Source: Symbiodinium natans
Lineage: Eukaryota > Sar > Dinophyceae > Suessiales > Symbiodiniaceae
Length of the DNA: 64,000 bases
Assembly: GCA_905221605.1 (NCBI GenBank)
Contig: CAJNDS010002465.1
Coordinates: 1-64,000 of the forward strand
Direction: 5' to 3'
The notes beneath the pieces were generated by a model, which was not told the origin of the DNA, did no database searches, and saw only the letters and a program-made list of their open reading frames with translations. A program made the translations under genes and the position numbers. Within the stretch, counting starts at the first letter, position 1, and every line of letters starts with the position of its first letter. This document shows, in pieces, positions 28,499-40,011 of this stretch.

Positions 28499-28578
28499 GT
28501 AGGGTTTATAGGGTTTATAGGGTTTATAGGGTTTATAGGGTTTATAGGGTTTATAGGGTTTATAGGGTTTATAGGGTA
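28499..28578. repeat. (TTTATAGGG)n variant array, 8-9 units
   Basis: Homogeneous 9-bp unit, giving the YRVYRV / GFIGFI translations on the plus strand. A locally amplified telomere variant. Confidence 0.95.
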
Positions 28579-29559
28579 TATGGCAGAATTCAGCCTGCCC
28601 CCCACAAAAAAAGACAAAGCCCACTTGCAGGCGGAGAGCTTAGGGCTTGGCGTGTTAGTTCTGTTTGTAGGGTTTCTAGGGTAGCGGCTTCATAGTGTAT
28701 ATAGGGTGCATGGGGTTTATAGAGTTTCCAGGGCGTATAGGGTTTGTAGGTTCTATGGGGTTTATCGGGTTTACAGGGTTTAGAGGGTTTCGGGAAATAG
28801 GCAGTGCAAGTCAGGAGAACCCCAACTTAGGGCAGTTGTAACCGACTTACTCATTCCCTGAGCCTTTAATTTAAAGCCAACCCACAAAGTCGAAAGCTCC
28901 CAGAGGTGTCCCGGACACCTAACTGAGGTTTAGGGTTTAGGGTTTAAGGATTGGGGCGTGCACTTTCCGGTTGGGGGTTTTGGGTTCCCTAAGCCCTAAA
29001 CCCCAAACCCTAAGCCCTAGGACCCCCACCTTCGGGTTCAGGGTTTGAGGCTTACACCTCAGAGTTATCGGTGTCAGGTTCCCCAAGCCCGAACCACAAG
29101 TCCCCTGAGACCCCCCCAACAAATCCGCCGAGAGGCAAGCACGAGAGCGCCATGTGTCTGACGACATTGCATCGTTGACATGTGCGACTCCTCGGCTTGT
29201 TAGGGAGAGTCTCTGTTTTTGTGTTTTGTTCCTTTTGTTTGTTGTTTTTGAAAAAAATACCCTAAACCCAAAACCCTAAACCCGAGGCTTTAAGGTCTGC
29301 GGCTTCGGGCTCTTTCTTGGACATGTGAGGTTGTCACCCTTTAGGGCTTATCACGGGCTATACTACCCTGACGTTACCCCCATATTTAAGGCTATTTAGG
29401 AGAATTAAGCCCAATAAAGAACTCATGAGTTCAGGGTCCAGGCCCAGGTATCTTGGGTCGTTTGCATTCGGTGCCTATGGGACCACAACCCCCGGGGGTT
29501 ACGATGGCTTCTGTGGGGCCATAGGAGAACGTCAAGGGAAGCCCTAAAGCCGAAACCCT

Positions 29560-29680
29560 AAAGCCCCTGAACCTCTAACCCCCTAACCCCCTAACCCCCT
29601 AACCCCCTAAACCCTAAACCCTAAACCCTAAACCCTAAAACCCTTAACCCCTAACCCCTAACCCCTAGAAACCATGAACC
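29560..29680. repeat. CCCCCTAA / CCCTAAA / CCCCTAA mixed array
   Basis: Three variant blocks side by side. Confidence 0.9.
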
Positions 29681-30237
29681 CTGAACCCCTTCTGGGAGAC
29701 AGCATTGGAGAGTTCGGGTCCCTTAATGAGCAGAACCCGTGCAGGTTCCCCCGCGTCTTGAGCTCAGGATACAGGGCGTCTTAAGAAGAGTTCGGGTTCG
29801 GAACTCAGGGATTAGGGTTTAGGTTTTAGGGCTTCAGATTTCAGATTTTGTGCTTCGGGTTTCGCAGAGACTTCTCTGGTTTGGAGCCGAATTCCTTCGG
29901 GCTTCAGGGTTTGAGGGCTTCATCGCATATCAGTCACAGCTTCGACCACTCAGCCTGAACTCCTCTGACAGAATTCCTTCTTGTGGCTAGCAAAGGCGCC
30001 TATTTGCTTAGAATGGGTAGCTTGGGTAGGAGCGCATAGATATGTAAGGATTAGAAAGAGAAAATCTTGGCTTAGGCTCCTGTGTTGCCCTCCAATCTCC
30101 TTGTACATTTCAAGTCCTTCCTGTGCTTTAGGGTCTAGGGTTTCGGGTTTAGGGCAAACCCTTGTCGGCATAGGAACGACAACCTCCGTGCCTGGACATG
30201 GCATCCAGTCCAGCCAAACACCTGAAGTCACCCCTAA

Positions 30238-30296
30238 TCCCTAAACCCTAAACCCTAAACCCTAAACCCTAAACCCTAAACCCTAAATCCTAAACC
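30238..30296. repeat. CCCTAAA array
   Basis: Eight C-strand units, followed by a (TA)n tract at 30328-30350. Confidence 0.9.
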
Positions 30297-31002
30297 CAAG
30301 CAACTATATACCCTATGTGTGTTCTACGTATATACATATATATATATATACACCCTTTGTACCTAGCCCTAAACCCTAAATCCTAAACCCTCCCTGCACC
30401 CTACACCCTACGCCCTACGCCCTAAACCCTAAACCCTATACCCGAACCCTAAACCCAAGTGCCAGCAAAGACTCCGCAAGTACGGCCGGCCGCGTAGCTG
30501 GGCGGCTTCGAAACTTGAAAATAGGTGTTGTTCTTTGAGGGCTTTAGGGTTTAGGGTTTGGGGTATGGGGTTTGCGGTTTAGGGGCTTTGTAGGTCTTAG
30601 AGCCTTGGGTTGTAGGTGGTTGTAGCGTGCTTCGGAGCTAGACAGCACGATCGAAGCAATCTGAAACACTCCGAATTCCTAAAATCTACAGCAGACAACT
30701 GGGGGCTGTTCTGAATTAGGGTTTAGGGTTTAGGGTTGAGGGTTTAGGGTTTAAGGCATAGGTTTTAGGAACCCCATTCTCAAAGGTACCTCTCAGGGGG
30801 CCCCTCTTCAGAATAGCCCCCAACTGACGAATTCTTTCCAGGGTCCGTCGTCTTTCGGATCGGCCGTGCTGGGAAGGTTGAGGATTTGATAGCTAGACCG
30901 AAAAACTTGGCCAAGAACGTTTGCCAGATGCAGTCTCCCTACCGAGAAAGGACCACAGACCCCACACAAAAACCAAGGACATGCTAAACCTTCCACCCAA
31001 AA

Positions 31003-31106
31003 ACTTGGGATGTTTCCCCCCTATACTAACAGTTGTTAATAGGGATTCTAGCACCCCTGTTCACATCCTGATTGAGGACTGCTAGTATAAGGGGGAACAT
31101 CCCAAC
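31003..31106. mobile_element. MITE family 1, intact copy
   Basis: Left TTGGGATGTTTCCCCCC and right AAGGGGGAACATCCCAA. CTATACTAACAG is mirrored by CTGCTAGTATA inside the termini. About 102 bp, non-coding, a near-perfect hairpin. Confidence 0.85.
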
Positions 31107-31489
31107 CGCTTACACCCTAAACCCTTAAAGCCTAAACCCTTAAACCCTGAAATCTAACACCCCCGAAAAACTATCAAGCCCTAGCCCTCCAAATCAAAAG
31201 CCTTGGGACTTAGAGTGTAGGGTTTAGTGCTTGGGCTTCAGGGTGCAGAGTTTAGGGTTTAGGGCTGCAGGTTTGGAGAAGATGCCACAACGCCCACGGC
31301 TTCAGTGAGAGTATCATTGGATACTCTACCAGCAAGCCGAGCGACCCTGTCAACGCTGGACCCTGAACCCTAATCCCCAAACCCTCAACCCTAGTCCCTA
31401 AAGGGAGCAGGGGCTGAACTTAGGACCCTTTAAAGCGGGGTTGAAGTTTCACAGACGCTAGGGTTTAGGGTTGAGGATGTTGAGTTAGG

Positions 31490-31835
31490 GTTTGGGGTTC
31501 GGGGTTTAGGGTTTAGGGTTTAGGGTTCAGGGTTTGGGGTTCGGGGTTTAGGGTTTAGGGTTTGGGGATTGGGGTTTGGGGTTTAGGGTTTAGGGTGGCC
31601 GACGGACGTGAGGACATTTCAAAGTCCTGGCACAAACAAATTGAAGCGAAACTTGGACAAAATGTCTCGGAGTCCCCGGCCCCTGAGCCCGGCTGTTCTG
31701 GGGTTCATCCAAGCGGTTCAGGGTCACGGGAGTTTAGGGTTTAGGGTTTAGGGTTTCGGGTTTAGGGTTTAGGGTTTAGGGATTAGGGTTTAGGATTTAG
31801 GGTTTAGGGTTTAGGGCTAGGGTTTAGGGTTTGAC
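31490..31835. repeat. TTTAGGG-rich region with TTTGGGG variants
   Basis: G-strand blocks on both sides of a 110-bp unique stretch (31600-31730). Confidence 0.9.
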
Positions 31836-31903
31836 TTATCTTGGCTGGCCTTCGAAGGCTCTCAAGAACCCTGAGCTCCTACAACCACTTAAGGTTAAAC
31901 CCT

Positions 31904-32080
31904 AAACTTGGGATGTGCCCCCTTAGACGAACAGTCCTTAACAGGGACGATAGTACCCCCCCCCCCCCCTGTTATAGTTCCTATTAAGGACTGTTGCTAT
32001 AAGGTTTAGGGTTTAGGGTTTAGGGTTTAGGGTTTAGGGTTTAGGGTTTATGTTGGTATAAGGCGGAACATCCCAAGTTT
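31904..32080. mobile_element. MITE family 1 interrupted by a telomere array
   Basis: The ends are AAACTTGGGATG and CATCCCAAGTTT, perfect inverted repeats. At 32005-32050 there are 6.5 TTTAGGG units inside the right arm, flanked by TGTTGCTATAAGG (31992) and TGTTGGTATAAGG (32051), a 13-bp near-duplication with one mismatch. Confidence 0.85.
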
Positions 32081-32734
32081 AAGGTCCAAGACGGACAAAG
32101 TACCAACACGATGCCCTTGCAGGCCCTAAAGAACAGCAACCTACCTCGAAGACTCTTTCTCTAAATAGGGTTTACACGTCCCTAGACCCTGAACTCTTTC
32201 TAAATGGGGTGTTCATGTCCCTAAGCCCTATAAACCCCTAAACCCCAATCTAGAATTAGGAATCCCTTATAACCCTAAACCCTAAACCCTAAAAACCCCT
32301 AAACCCTATAAACCCTAAACCCTCCACCCTAAACCCCAATCTAGAATTAGGGCTGAGGCTTCTCGACTTCCGAGATCTGAAACTGCAGCGAGGACCGGAG
32401 CTTTGTGCTCCCGGAACGCCATGCGACTTTCACCATGCCTGGACATCTGCGTGCTTACTGTTGGTGTGCAGGGAATGAGGGAACTAGGGCCCTAAATATA
32501 CCCTTTAAGGGATTCTGCAGGGTACCTCATTGCCCCGATCCCTACTGAGCAACAGTAAGTTTGGGGAGTCATGGCTTGATAGGGGAAGAATCTAAGAAGA
32601 GCTTGCAGCAGTCCATCCTTTCGAGGGGGCTCAGTGTCTGGGATGGGAGAGGGATTAGACTACTGCAAGATGCTAAACGTTGCTAACCCCACTACGGAGA
32701 GCAAGAGGGAGGGAGGGGAGGGAGGGTGGCAGAG

Positions 32735-32770
32735 AAGTGTGTGAGAGAGAGAGAGAGCGAGAGGGAGAGC

Positions 32771-32810
<40 letters not shown>

Positions 32811-32880
32811 GAGAGAGAGAGGGAAAGAGAGAGCGAGAGAGCGAGAGAGCGAGAGAGAGACAGAGAGACAGAGAGAGAAA
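32735..32880. repeat. (GA)n microsatellite
   Basis: About 145 bp of GA with GCGA interruptions. It yields arginine/glutamate-only or Ser/Leu-only frames that are not genes. Confidence 0.95.
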
Positions 32881-33352
32881 CCCTAACGCTAACCCTGGGT
32901 TAGGGATAGGGCGGCTAGGGATCCGGCTTGGACGAGGATTATATGAGTTGGGAAGCCGCACGTTTCGGAAATGGAAGAAAGCGCAAACCGCCGGTTTCGG
33001 GTTTAGGGGGCCGCCAATTTCCCTTGGGATCCTGTATAATACCACCCCACCAGAATTGGTTTAGGGTTGAACCCCAAACCCTAAACCCTAAATCGTCATT
33101 GTGTGTGTGTGGGGGTGGATCGGTAGTTGTGGTTGGCGCAGTAAAAGGATTCCATGACTCAGGCGCTGAACCCCAGACTGAGGGCACACTGGTTTAGGGT
33201 TCAGGGCTCGGCCCCTGAAGCCTTACACTAAACTCTGAAGGTTCACCGCTAAACCTGAGACACCCCCCCCCCCCCCCTCAACCCTAAACCTCTGGACGCC
33301 ATCAACCCCAAAGCCCCCAAGCCCAACCCCACAAAGCCTACCACCTGCATAA

Positions 33353-33431
33353 ATTCGGATGTTCCCCCGTATACTCACAATCCTTAAAAGTGAGTATAGA
33401 AAGGGTACTATGATCCCTATTGAGGACTGTT
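33353..33431. mobile_element. Truncated MITE family 1
   Basis: Left end CGGATGTTCCCCCGTATACT. The right arm is lost after GAGGACTGTTA, where CCCTAATTCC and then CCCTAAA units start. Confidence 0.7.
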
Positions 33432-33439
33432 ACCCTAAT

Positions 33440-33512
33440 TCCTAACCCTAAACCCTAAACCCTAAACCCTAAACCCTAAACCCTAAACCCTAAACCCTAA
33501 ACCCCAAACCCT
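33440..33512. repeat. CCCTAAA array
   Basis: About 10 C-strand units replacing the right arm of the adjacent MITE. Confidence 0.95.
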
Positions 33513-34374
33513 AAGGTCCCTTAAGGGCCCCTCCTAAACCCCAAAACCTGTACCCCTGAGCTGCGGGCGTCGATTGTTCCCACGCCGGTCCCTGGGGGTG
33601 CGTAGAGCCAGCAGTCGTTGCCGGCCCTGGGCTGGTTTAGGGCTTAGGGTTTAGGGTTTAGGGTTTGGGATTTAGGGTTTAGGGTTTAGGGTTTAGGGTT
33701 TGGGATTTAGGGTTTAGGGCCCTGGGCTGGTTCAAGGGTTTGAAGGATTTTCTGGGGGTTTAGGGATGGTTAGGGCTATTGAGGGACCTTTTAGGGTTCA
33801 GGGCTTAAGGAGGGTTTGGGGTTCTTTAGGGTTTCTGAAGGATTTCTTAAGGACTTAGAGTCTAAGGATGTTTCGGGAGATTGAGCCTGATTTAGGCAGT
33901 AGGGTTTAAGAGCGGTTAAGGGTTGCGTCGAAGTTTTTTAGGTTCTTGAAGGCTTTAGGGTTTAGGGATGGTTAGGGTTCTCTTTTTTATATATTTGGAT
34001 GGATTAGAGCTTAAAGTTTAGGGAGGGTTTGGGGGTTATTTAGGGTGCTTTTTTGAGGCTTTTAGGATTTCGGATTTAGGGGTCAGGGTTTAGGGTCCAG
34101 GAAAACTACCATTTTTTTTTAAGGATCAGGGTTCAAAGCAACTTTCATGTATAAAGGTGCGATTCTGCAGGTTGAAACCCTTCGGGCTCTGGGTTTTCAA
34201 AGATTTTCAAGGCCAGGAACCTTCAAGTAGAGTTGAAATGCCCCTACTTTAGGGTTTAGGGTTTAGGGTTGAGTGTTTAGGGTTTAGGGGTTTAGGGTTT
34301 AGGGTTCCCCAAACACCTGCCGGAGGGTGTAGGGTTAGGGCGTACGGTGGGGCCAGCCCCCCACCCCATAAACC

Positions 34375-34612
34375 CTAAATCCCAAGCCCCAAACCCCAAT
34401 CTCAAACCCTAACCCCTGAACCTGATCCCCAATCCCCAATCCCCAATCCCCAATCCCCAATCCCCAATCCCCAAACCCCAAACCCCAAACCCCAAACCCC
34501 AGATCCTACCCTAAGCCTATTCCCCAAACCCCAAACCCCAAACCCTAAACCCTAAACCCTAAACCCTAAACCCTAAACCCTAAACCCTAAACCCTAAACC
34601 CTAAACCCTCAA
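34375..34612. repeat. CCCCAAT, CCCCAAA and CCCTAAA blocks in series
   Basis: Seven-base variants (CCCCAAT at about 34428-34475, CCCCAAA to about 34500, CCCTAAA 34540-34612) are each locally homogeneous. Confidence 0.95.
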
Positions 34613-34714
34613 AGCGCGGGGCTGCCAATATCCGATCAGGCTGCGACACCCGGACCGCTTGTATCCCCTCCGGCTTTGTCCACACCTCCCAGGCTTAAGG
34701 AATATAAGATATAA

Positions 34715-34766
34715 GGGTTTAGGGTTTAGGGTTTAGGGTTTAGGGTTTAGGGTTTAGGGTTTAGGG
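34715..34766. repeat. TTTAGGG array
   Basis: Seven G-strand units. Confidence 0.9.
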
Positions 34767-35264
34767 GGATGCTGAATTATACACCTTTACGTACGTTATG
34801 TCGTCCCTAAATACCTAAGTAGACCCTACATTATCCCTCTAGTCCCTTATAAGGGCCCCTCCTTTAGTCCCGTGACAGGTGTCTCCGGAAAGAGGTTTTG
34901 AGGGTATCGTGCTTGAAGGGTTTGAAGGGCTTCGCGCGCGTCTGGGCGAAACCCTAAAGTTCAGGGTTCGCAGTTTGGCCACACAGGAACTTCAGGAAGT
35001 AAGGCATGCATGATAGGAGGGCGTGGACTGAGTGAGGGCTTCTATAAACCCTTCTATAAACCCTCAACCCTAAACCCTAAACCCTGAACTCTGAACCCTA
35101 ATTAAACCCTAAACCCCAAACCCTTAACCCTAAACCCTAACCAATCCCTGGACCCTAAACATCCCTCTTCCCCCCTGCCCCCCGCCCTTACGCCCAGAAA
35201 ACCCCGTCGACCTCGCATCGCCCGATGGATGCCGCGTACTCCACGCCTGCGCCGGGGGCTTTGG

Positions 35265-35480
35265 GGTTTAGGGTTTAGGGATAGGGTTTAGGGTTTAGGG
35301 CTTAGGGCTTAGGGCTTAGGGCTTAGGGCTTAGGGCTTAGGGCTTAGGGCTTGGCGCTTAGGGCTTAGGGCTTAGGGCTTAGGGCTTAGGGCTTAGGGCT
35401 TAGGGCTTAGGGCCTAGCTCTTAGGGTTTAGGGTTTAGGGGTTAGGGTTTAGGGATGGGGTTTAGGGATTAGGGTTTAGG
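35265..35480. repeat. (GCTTAGG)n variant array
   Basis: About 16 GGGCTTA units between TTTAGGG flanks: homogenised spread of a single T-to-C variant. Confidence 0.95.
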
Positions 35481-36159
35481 GTTGAGAGTTGTGGGTTTCA
35501 TGGTTTAGGGTCCTGTTGGCAGCTGGTTTGGGGAGCTGGGTTGAGGGGGACCTCCGAACCTCAACGCAACACCCTAAAACCTTAAGCCCTGAGCAGCACC
35601 TTTGGGGTTTGTGGAGGCTTCGGGTCGCTGAACTTTGGAGGTTCAGGGTAGCCCTATCCCTAAACCCTAAAACCCTAAACCCTAAACACCAAAACCCAAA
35701 ACCCAAAACCCTAAACCCTAAACTCCCCTAAAAGCCCAGAAGGCCTTTGCAGCCGGCAACCTCGATGCACTGCGACTTGCAGCCCTCGAGCGTGGAGGTC
35801 CAGTACCTGTCGTTTATGTGGGGTTTAGGGTTTAGGGTTTAGGGCTAGGGGTTTTTGGCTTGGGGCTTGGGGTTTGGGGTTTCGACTTTGAGGGACCCTA
35901 TAGACGCTGCGGTTTAGGGTTAGAGGTTTCGGTTTTGGGGTTCAGGGCTTTAGGGCTCGAAGGTGCCAGCAACCTTGCACAAAAGGGCAATCGCATTTAT
36001 CCTAAGCTGCAAGCCCCAGACCCTAGTTCAGGTTTTAGGGTTTAGGGCTTTGGGATTTAGAGTTTAGGGCTAGACCCAATACCCTAAACACCCTAGGCCC
36101 TAAGGGTACCTCTTGGCCACAGGGCTTCTAAAAACAGATCTAGGCTTGAAGAGGCCAAG

Positions 36160-36256
36160 TACTTGAAGGTTAACGGGTAGATATGAGTAGGGCTTTAAGT
36201 ACCTTAATTTCAGGATATATGATAGGTTGCCACTAACTAGCCATGAACCTTCAAGC
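36160..36256. mobile_element. MITE family 2, full copy
   Basis: TACTTGAAGGTTAACGGGTA at the left and CCATGAACCTTCAAG at the right, sharing GATAGGTTGCC with the copy at 21416. Confidence 0.75.
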
Positions 36257-36407
36257 AGGGCTTGGGGCTTCGGGTTTGGGGCTTCCAGGTGTGGGGACTG
36301 TGGGGTGCGGTTTCATTGCTTCGGGTTTAGGGCTTCGAGTTTGGAGGTGTATGATTTAGCGCTCTAGGCCTAAGCACTGGATCCCAACATGTAGCCCAGA
36401 TGCAGTC

Positions 36408-36520
36408 CCTAAACCCGAAACCCGAAACCCGAACCCCTAAACCCCAAACCCCAAACCCCAAACCCTAAACCCTAAACCCTACACCCTAAACCCTAAACCC
36501 TAAACCCTAAACCCTAGCCC
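36408..36520. repeat. CCCGAAA, CCCCAAA, CCCTAAA blocks
   Basis: C-strand variants in order. Confidence 0.9.
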
Positions 36521-36623
36521 AGCTGCAGTTCATAGTAGGTCCAGCTGTTGTCATTGGGATTCGCTCCTGGCCGACAGCTTCGAGGGCTCTCAGGTCGCAG
36601 GGCTTCAGGCTCTTAAGGTCGGT

Positions 36624-36752
36624 TAGGGTTTAGGGTTTAGGGTTTAGGGTTTAGGGTTTAGGGTTTAGGGTTTAGGGTTTAGGGTTTAGGGTTTAGGGTT
36701 TAGGGTTTAGGGTTTAGGGTTTAGGGTTTAGGGTTTAGGGTTTAGGGTTTAA
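36624..36752. repeat. TTTAGGG array, about 18 units
   Basis: Pure G-strand array. Confidence 0.97.
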
Positions 36753-37054
36753 GGGCTCTTAGGGGAGTTCGAGGGTTTAGGGTTTAGGGTTCAGGGTTCA
36801 GGGTTTAGGGCTGATCCCTGGCCAGAAACTCTAAATCCTAAACACTTCTGGGTAGCAGTGAACCTCTCACGTATGATTTCGCGTAGTTGGCTTGCATACC
36901 CTAAACCCTAAACTCCAAACCCTACACCCTAAACCCTGAACCCTGAGCCCTGAACCTAAACCCTGAACCCTAAGGCCTGATAGCTCTGAGCTTAAGCCCT
37001 CGACCAAGAGTCTGCGGAGGAGTAGGCCACCATCAGCCCCAAGGGTGCAGGGCT

Positions 37055-37185
37055 GAGGTTTAGGGTTTAGGGTTTAGGGTTTAGGGTTTAGGGTTTAGGG
37101 TTTAGGGTTTAGGGTTTAGGGTTTAGGGTTTAGGGTTTCAGATTTAGGGTTTAGGGTTTAGGGTTTAGGGTTTTGGGTTTTGGGT
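37055..37185. repeat. TTTAGGG array
   Basis: About 11 pure units, then variants. Confidence 0.95.
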
Positions 37186-37859
37186 TCAGGGTTAAGTATG
37201 AAGGCTTTCGGGTTGAGGCTTTAGGGGAACCCTTGTGAAGCACCTTGGCCTCGAGAATTAGTACATTGTTGCAGGTTCCAGTACAGTCTCGTTCTATCCA
37301 TTTAGGGTTTAGGGTTTAGGGTTTAATCTAACATGTTGCAGTATGCTGTGGTAACCAGCAGTATAGGCAAACCTTCACATTCCACTTCGGCATGCTTTCA
37401 ACAATGTCCAAGATGACGAATATCCAGAGTTTTGCATTTCAGAATGAGCCATCGGACCTTACGCCCTAAGCCCCTAAAATTAACAACCTAAACCTGAACC
37501 CGCCCCCACCGAAACCCTACACATTTGAAAAAACCCTAAACCCCAAATGAAGTTTAAGGTCTTTGGCCAGGCCAGGCTTTCGGGTTTTCTTTCGCGGTCT
37601 GGAGTTTCGCGTTTGTGGCTTGCAGGCTGAGAGGGGAAAGGGGGTTGGGCTTTGTCCAGACCCCTGAACACCCTAAACCCCAAACCCCAAACCCTAAACC
37701 CTAAACCCTCAACCCGAAAGCCCAAGTGAGAAGGTTGGAAACCTCGGCAGTCCTCGACAAACGCGGTCCTCCGCAACGCCGTCGAAGCCCTGTTAGGGTG
37801 AGAGATAGCCCTGGACCCTTGAGCCTAAACCCAAGCAACGCCCTGGGCCCTACACGCGG

Positions 37860-37935
37860 TTTAGGGTTTAGGGTTTAGGGTTTAGGGTTTAGGGTTTAGG
37901 GCTTAGGGTTTAGGGTTTAGGGTTTAGGGTTCAGG
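37860..37935. repeat. TTTAGGG array
   Basis: About 10 G-strand units including one GCTTAGG. Confidence 0.93.
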
Positions 37936-38344
37936 CCTTGGGGGTGGAGTGAGGGAATGAGGCACCTTTGATCTTTCTGATATAGGGTTCCCTCAGTCCC
38001 CTTCCAGCAACTCGTAAGTCAACCCTGAGTGTCTAAGGGGACTTACATGGGCCCTTGTTCTGGTCCCGTACCTCCTTCAAAGGATTCCGAAGTACGGGCC
38101 CTTGGGTTTTAGAGGTTTTTCTTAAAGGGTATAGAAGGGTCCCCTTTTTAGGGCCCATATTCAGGGACAATGAAACTACCCTAAGAGAGTGCTTAGGGTT
38201 TAGGGTCTGGGGCTCATGAAAATAAAGGACGAGAATCCCTAAAACGCACACATGCATACATGCACCACTGTTTGCCAGGAACTCTACATACACTCACCAA
38301 GACTTAGTATGAGCCCTGCTTCATACATTCCCGAAACCTCAGCC

Positions 38345-38437
38345 CCACTGCTTAGAAATCCTACGCCGAAACCCTAAACCCTAAACCCTACACCCCAAAC
38401 CCCAAACCCCAAACCCCAAACCCTAAACCCTAAACCC
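38345..38437. repeat. CCCTAAA/CCCCAAA array
   Basis: C-strand mixed units. Confidence 0.9.
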
Positions 38438-38737
38438 CTTCATCAAGGGTTTCTCCTTAAGAGCCCCTTGGATGGGCGTTTTAGAGCCTGGAAGTACATG
38501 AGCTGGTGCGGAAGCAAGGTCGTCGTCACAGGCGGCCCGCTGGAACCGTTGGGGTCGATGTACCTGGGTTTAGGGTTTAGGGTTTGGGGTTTAGGGGTTA
38601 GTGAATGTTTTCGACCAACTAAGACTTCAAACAAGGCTTGCATGGTCTGCTGGATGTAGGCGGGAGATAGAACCTCTAGAAGTGCGAGGAACAATAACTC
38701 CAATCTGTTCGAGGTTAGTTGAAGACGGTCTGAATAC

Positions 38738-39075
38738 CTTCAACCCTGGACGCTAAGCCTTTTGCTCTGAAACCTAAACCTCGAACCCTAAACCGTACAC
38801 TGTAAACCTTAAAACGTAAACCCCAAACCCTAAACCTTAAAACCTAAACCTTGAAGCCTAAACCTGAAATCCCAACCCTTAAACCCCAAACCCTGAACTT
38901 ACACCCTAAACCCTTAAACCCTTAAACCCTTGAACCCTAAACCCTAAACTCTAAACCCTAAGCCCCTAAACTCTCCAACCTAACAAACACAGCCGTAACC
39001 CTAAACCGTCAGCCCTTAAACCCTAAACCCTAGACCTTAAACCCCAAAACCCTAAACCCCAAAACTCTCCAACCG
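38738..39075. repeat. Highly degenerate CCCTAAA tract
   Basis: Nearly every unit carries a different substitution, which suggests an old array. Confidence 0.75.
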
Positions 39076-39624
39076 AACAAACACAACCACTGTCGGATGC
39101 AAAGGGCCGCCAGCATTCGAAGCCGTAGGCTTTGTTGCTTGACTCGATGCCGCCCTGGAGTTGGAGGGCTTTTGTTTTAGGGGTTTTGAGGTTTTTTTGC
39201 AGGGGTTTGAAGGCTTTTGGGAGGGGGAGGGGGTGACGGCTTCTGGGGGGGGGGGGGGGGGGGGGTGTGAGGGCTTCTTTTGGGTGTGAGGGCGGGGTTG
39301 AGGGTTTAGGGCTTTCGGGCTGACCCAACAAAAAGGCGTAAAAGCCCCCGCGACCCCATTCTTGCCGAAAAAACAAAACTTTGGCGTACACCTCCACTCG
39401 ACCCGAACCCCTAAACCCTAATCCCAACATACACTCTACAGACGCCTAAACCTAAACCCTAGAACTACAGTACCAAATTTCTTAGACTAAGAAGCCCCTA
39501 AAACCCCTAAAGGCCCTAAACCCTAAAACCTAAACTCTAAACCTGAAACTCTAAATGGAAGTCGTAGGGTGGCCCTTAAAGATATTAAGTCTGTTTGCCG
39601 AGGGTTCAGGGCTTAATTAGGGTA

Positions 39625-39760
39625 GAAACCCTAAACCCTAAACCCTAAACCCTAAACCCTAAACCCCTAAACCCCTAAACCCTAAATTTAGGGTTAGGGG
39701 TTCAGGGTTTAGGACCTAGGGTTTAGGTTTCAGGGTTTAGGGTTCGGGGTTTAGGCTCCC
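39625..39760. repeat. CCCTAAA array meeting inverted TTTAGGG units
   Basis: CCCTAAATTTAGGG near 39685 is a direct back-to-back junction. Confidence 0.9.
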
Positions 39761-39875
39761 GAAATAGATGTCTACCCGAACGACGCTTGAAGACCCAAAG
39801 CTCTTAAACCCTTGAGGGCTTGAGCTTAGAACCCCTAAAGCCCATACACCCTTGCCCCTGAAACGGGGCAGCCCC

Positions 39876-40006
39876 GTCACTTGTGCCCACGCGATCGCGG
39901 TCACTTGTGCCCACGCGGTTTCGGGTCACTTGCGCCCACGTACCCCGTCACTTGTGCCCACGTACCCCGTCACTTGTGCCCACGTACCCCGTCACTTGTG
40001 CCCACG
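39876..40006. repeat. GTCACTTGTGCCCACG repeat, 6 copies
   Basis: Copies start at 39876, 39900, 39925, 39947, 39969 and 39991. A 16-bp core has 6-9 bp spacers, and the last three spacers are identical (TACCCC). Confidence 0.95.
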
Positions 40007-40011
40007 TTTCT

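Noticed and set aside
32680-33045. Arg/Glu-rich and Ser/Leu-rich frames on opposite strands
   Set aside because: Product of the (GA)n microsatellite.
39876-40006. Resemblance to a CRISPR array
   Set aside because: Repeats are only 16 bp, spacers are 6-9 bp and partly identical, and the context is eukaryotic with no cas genes.
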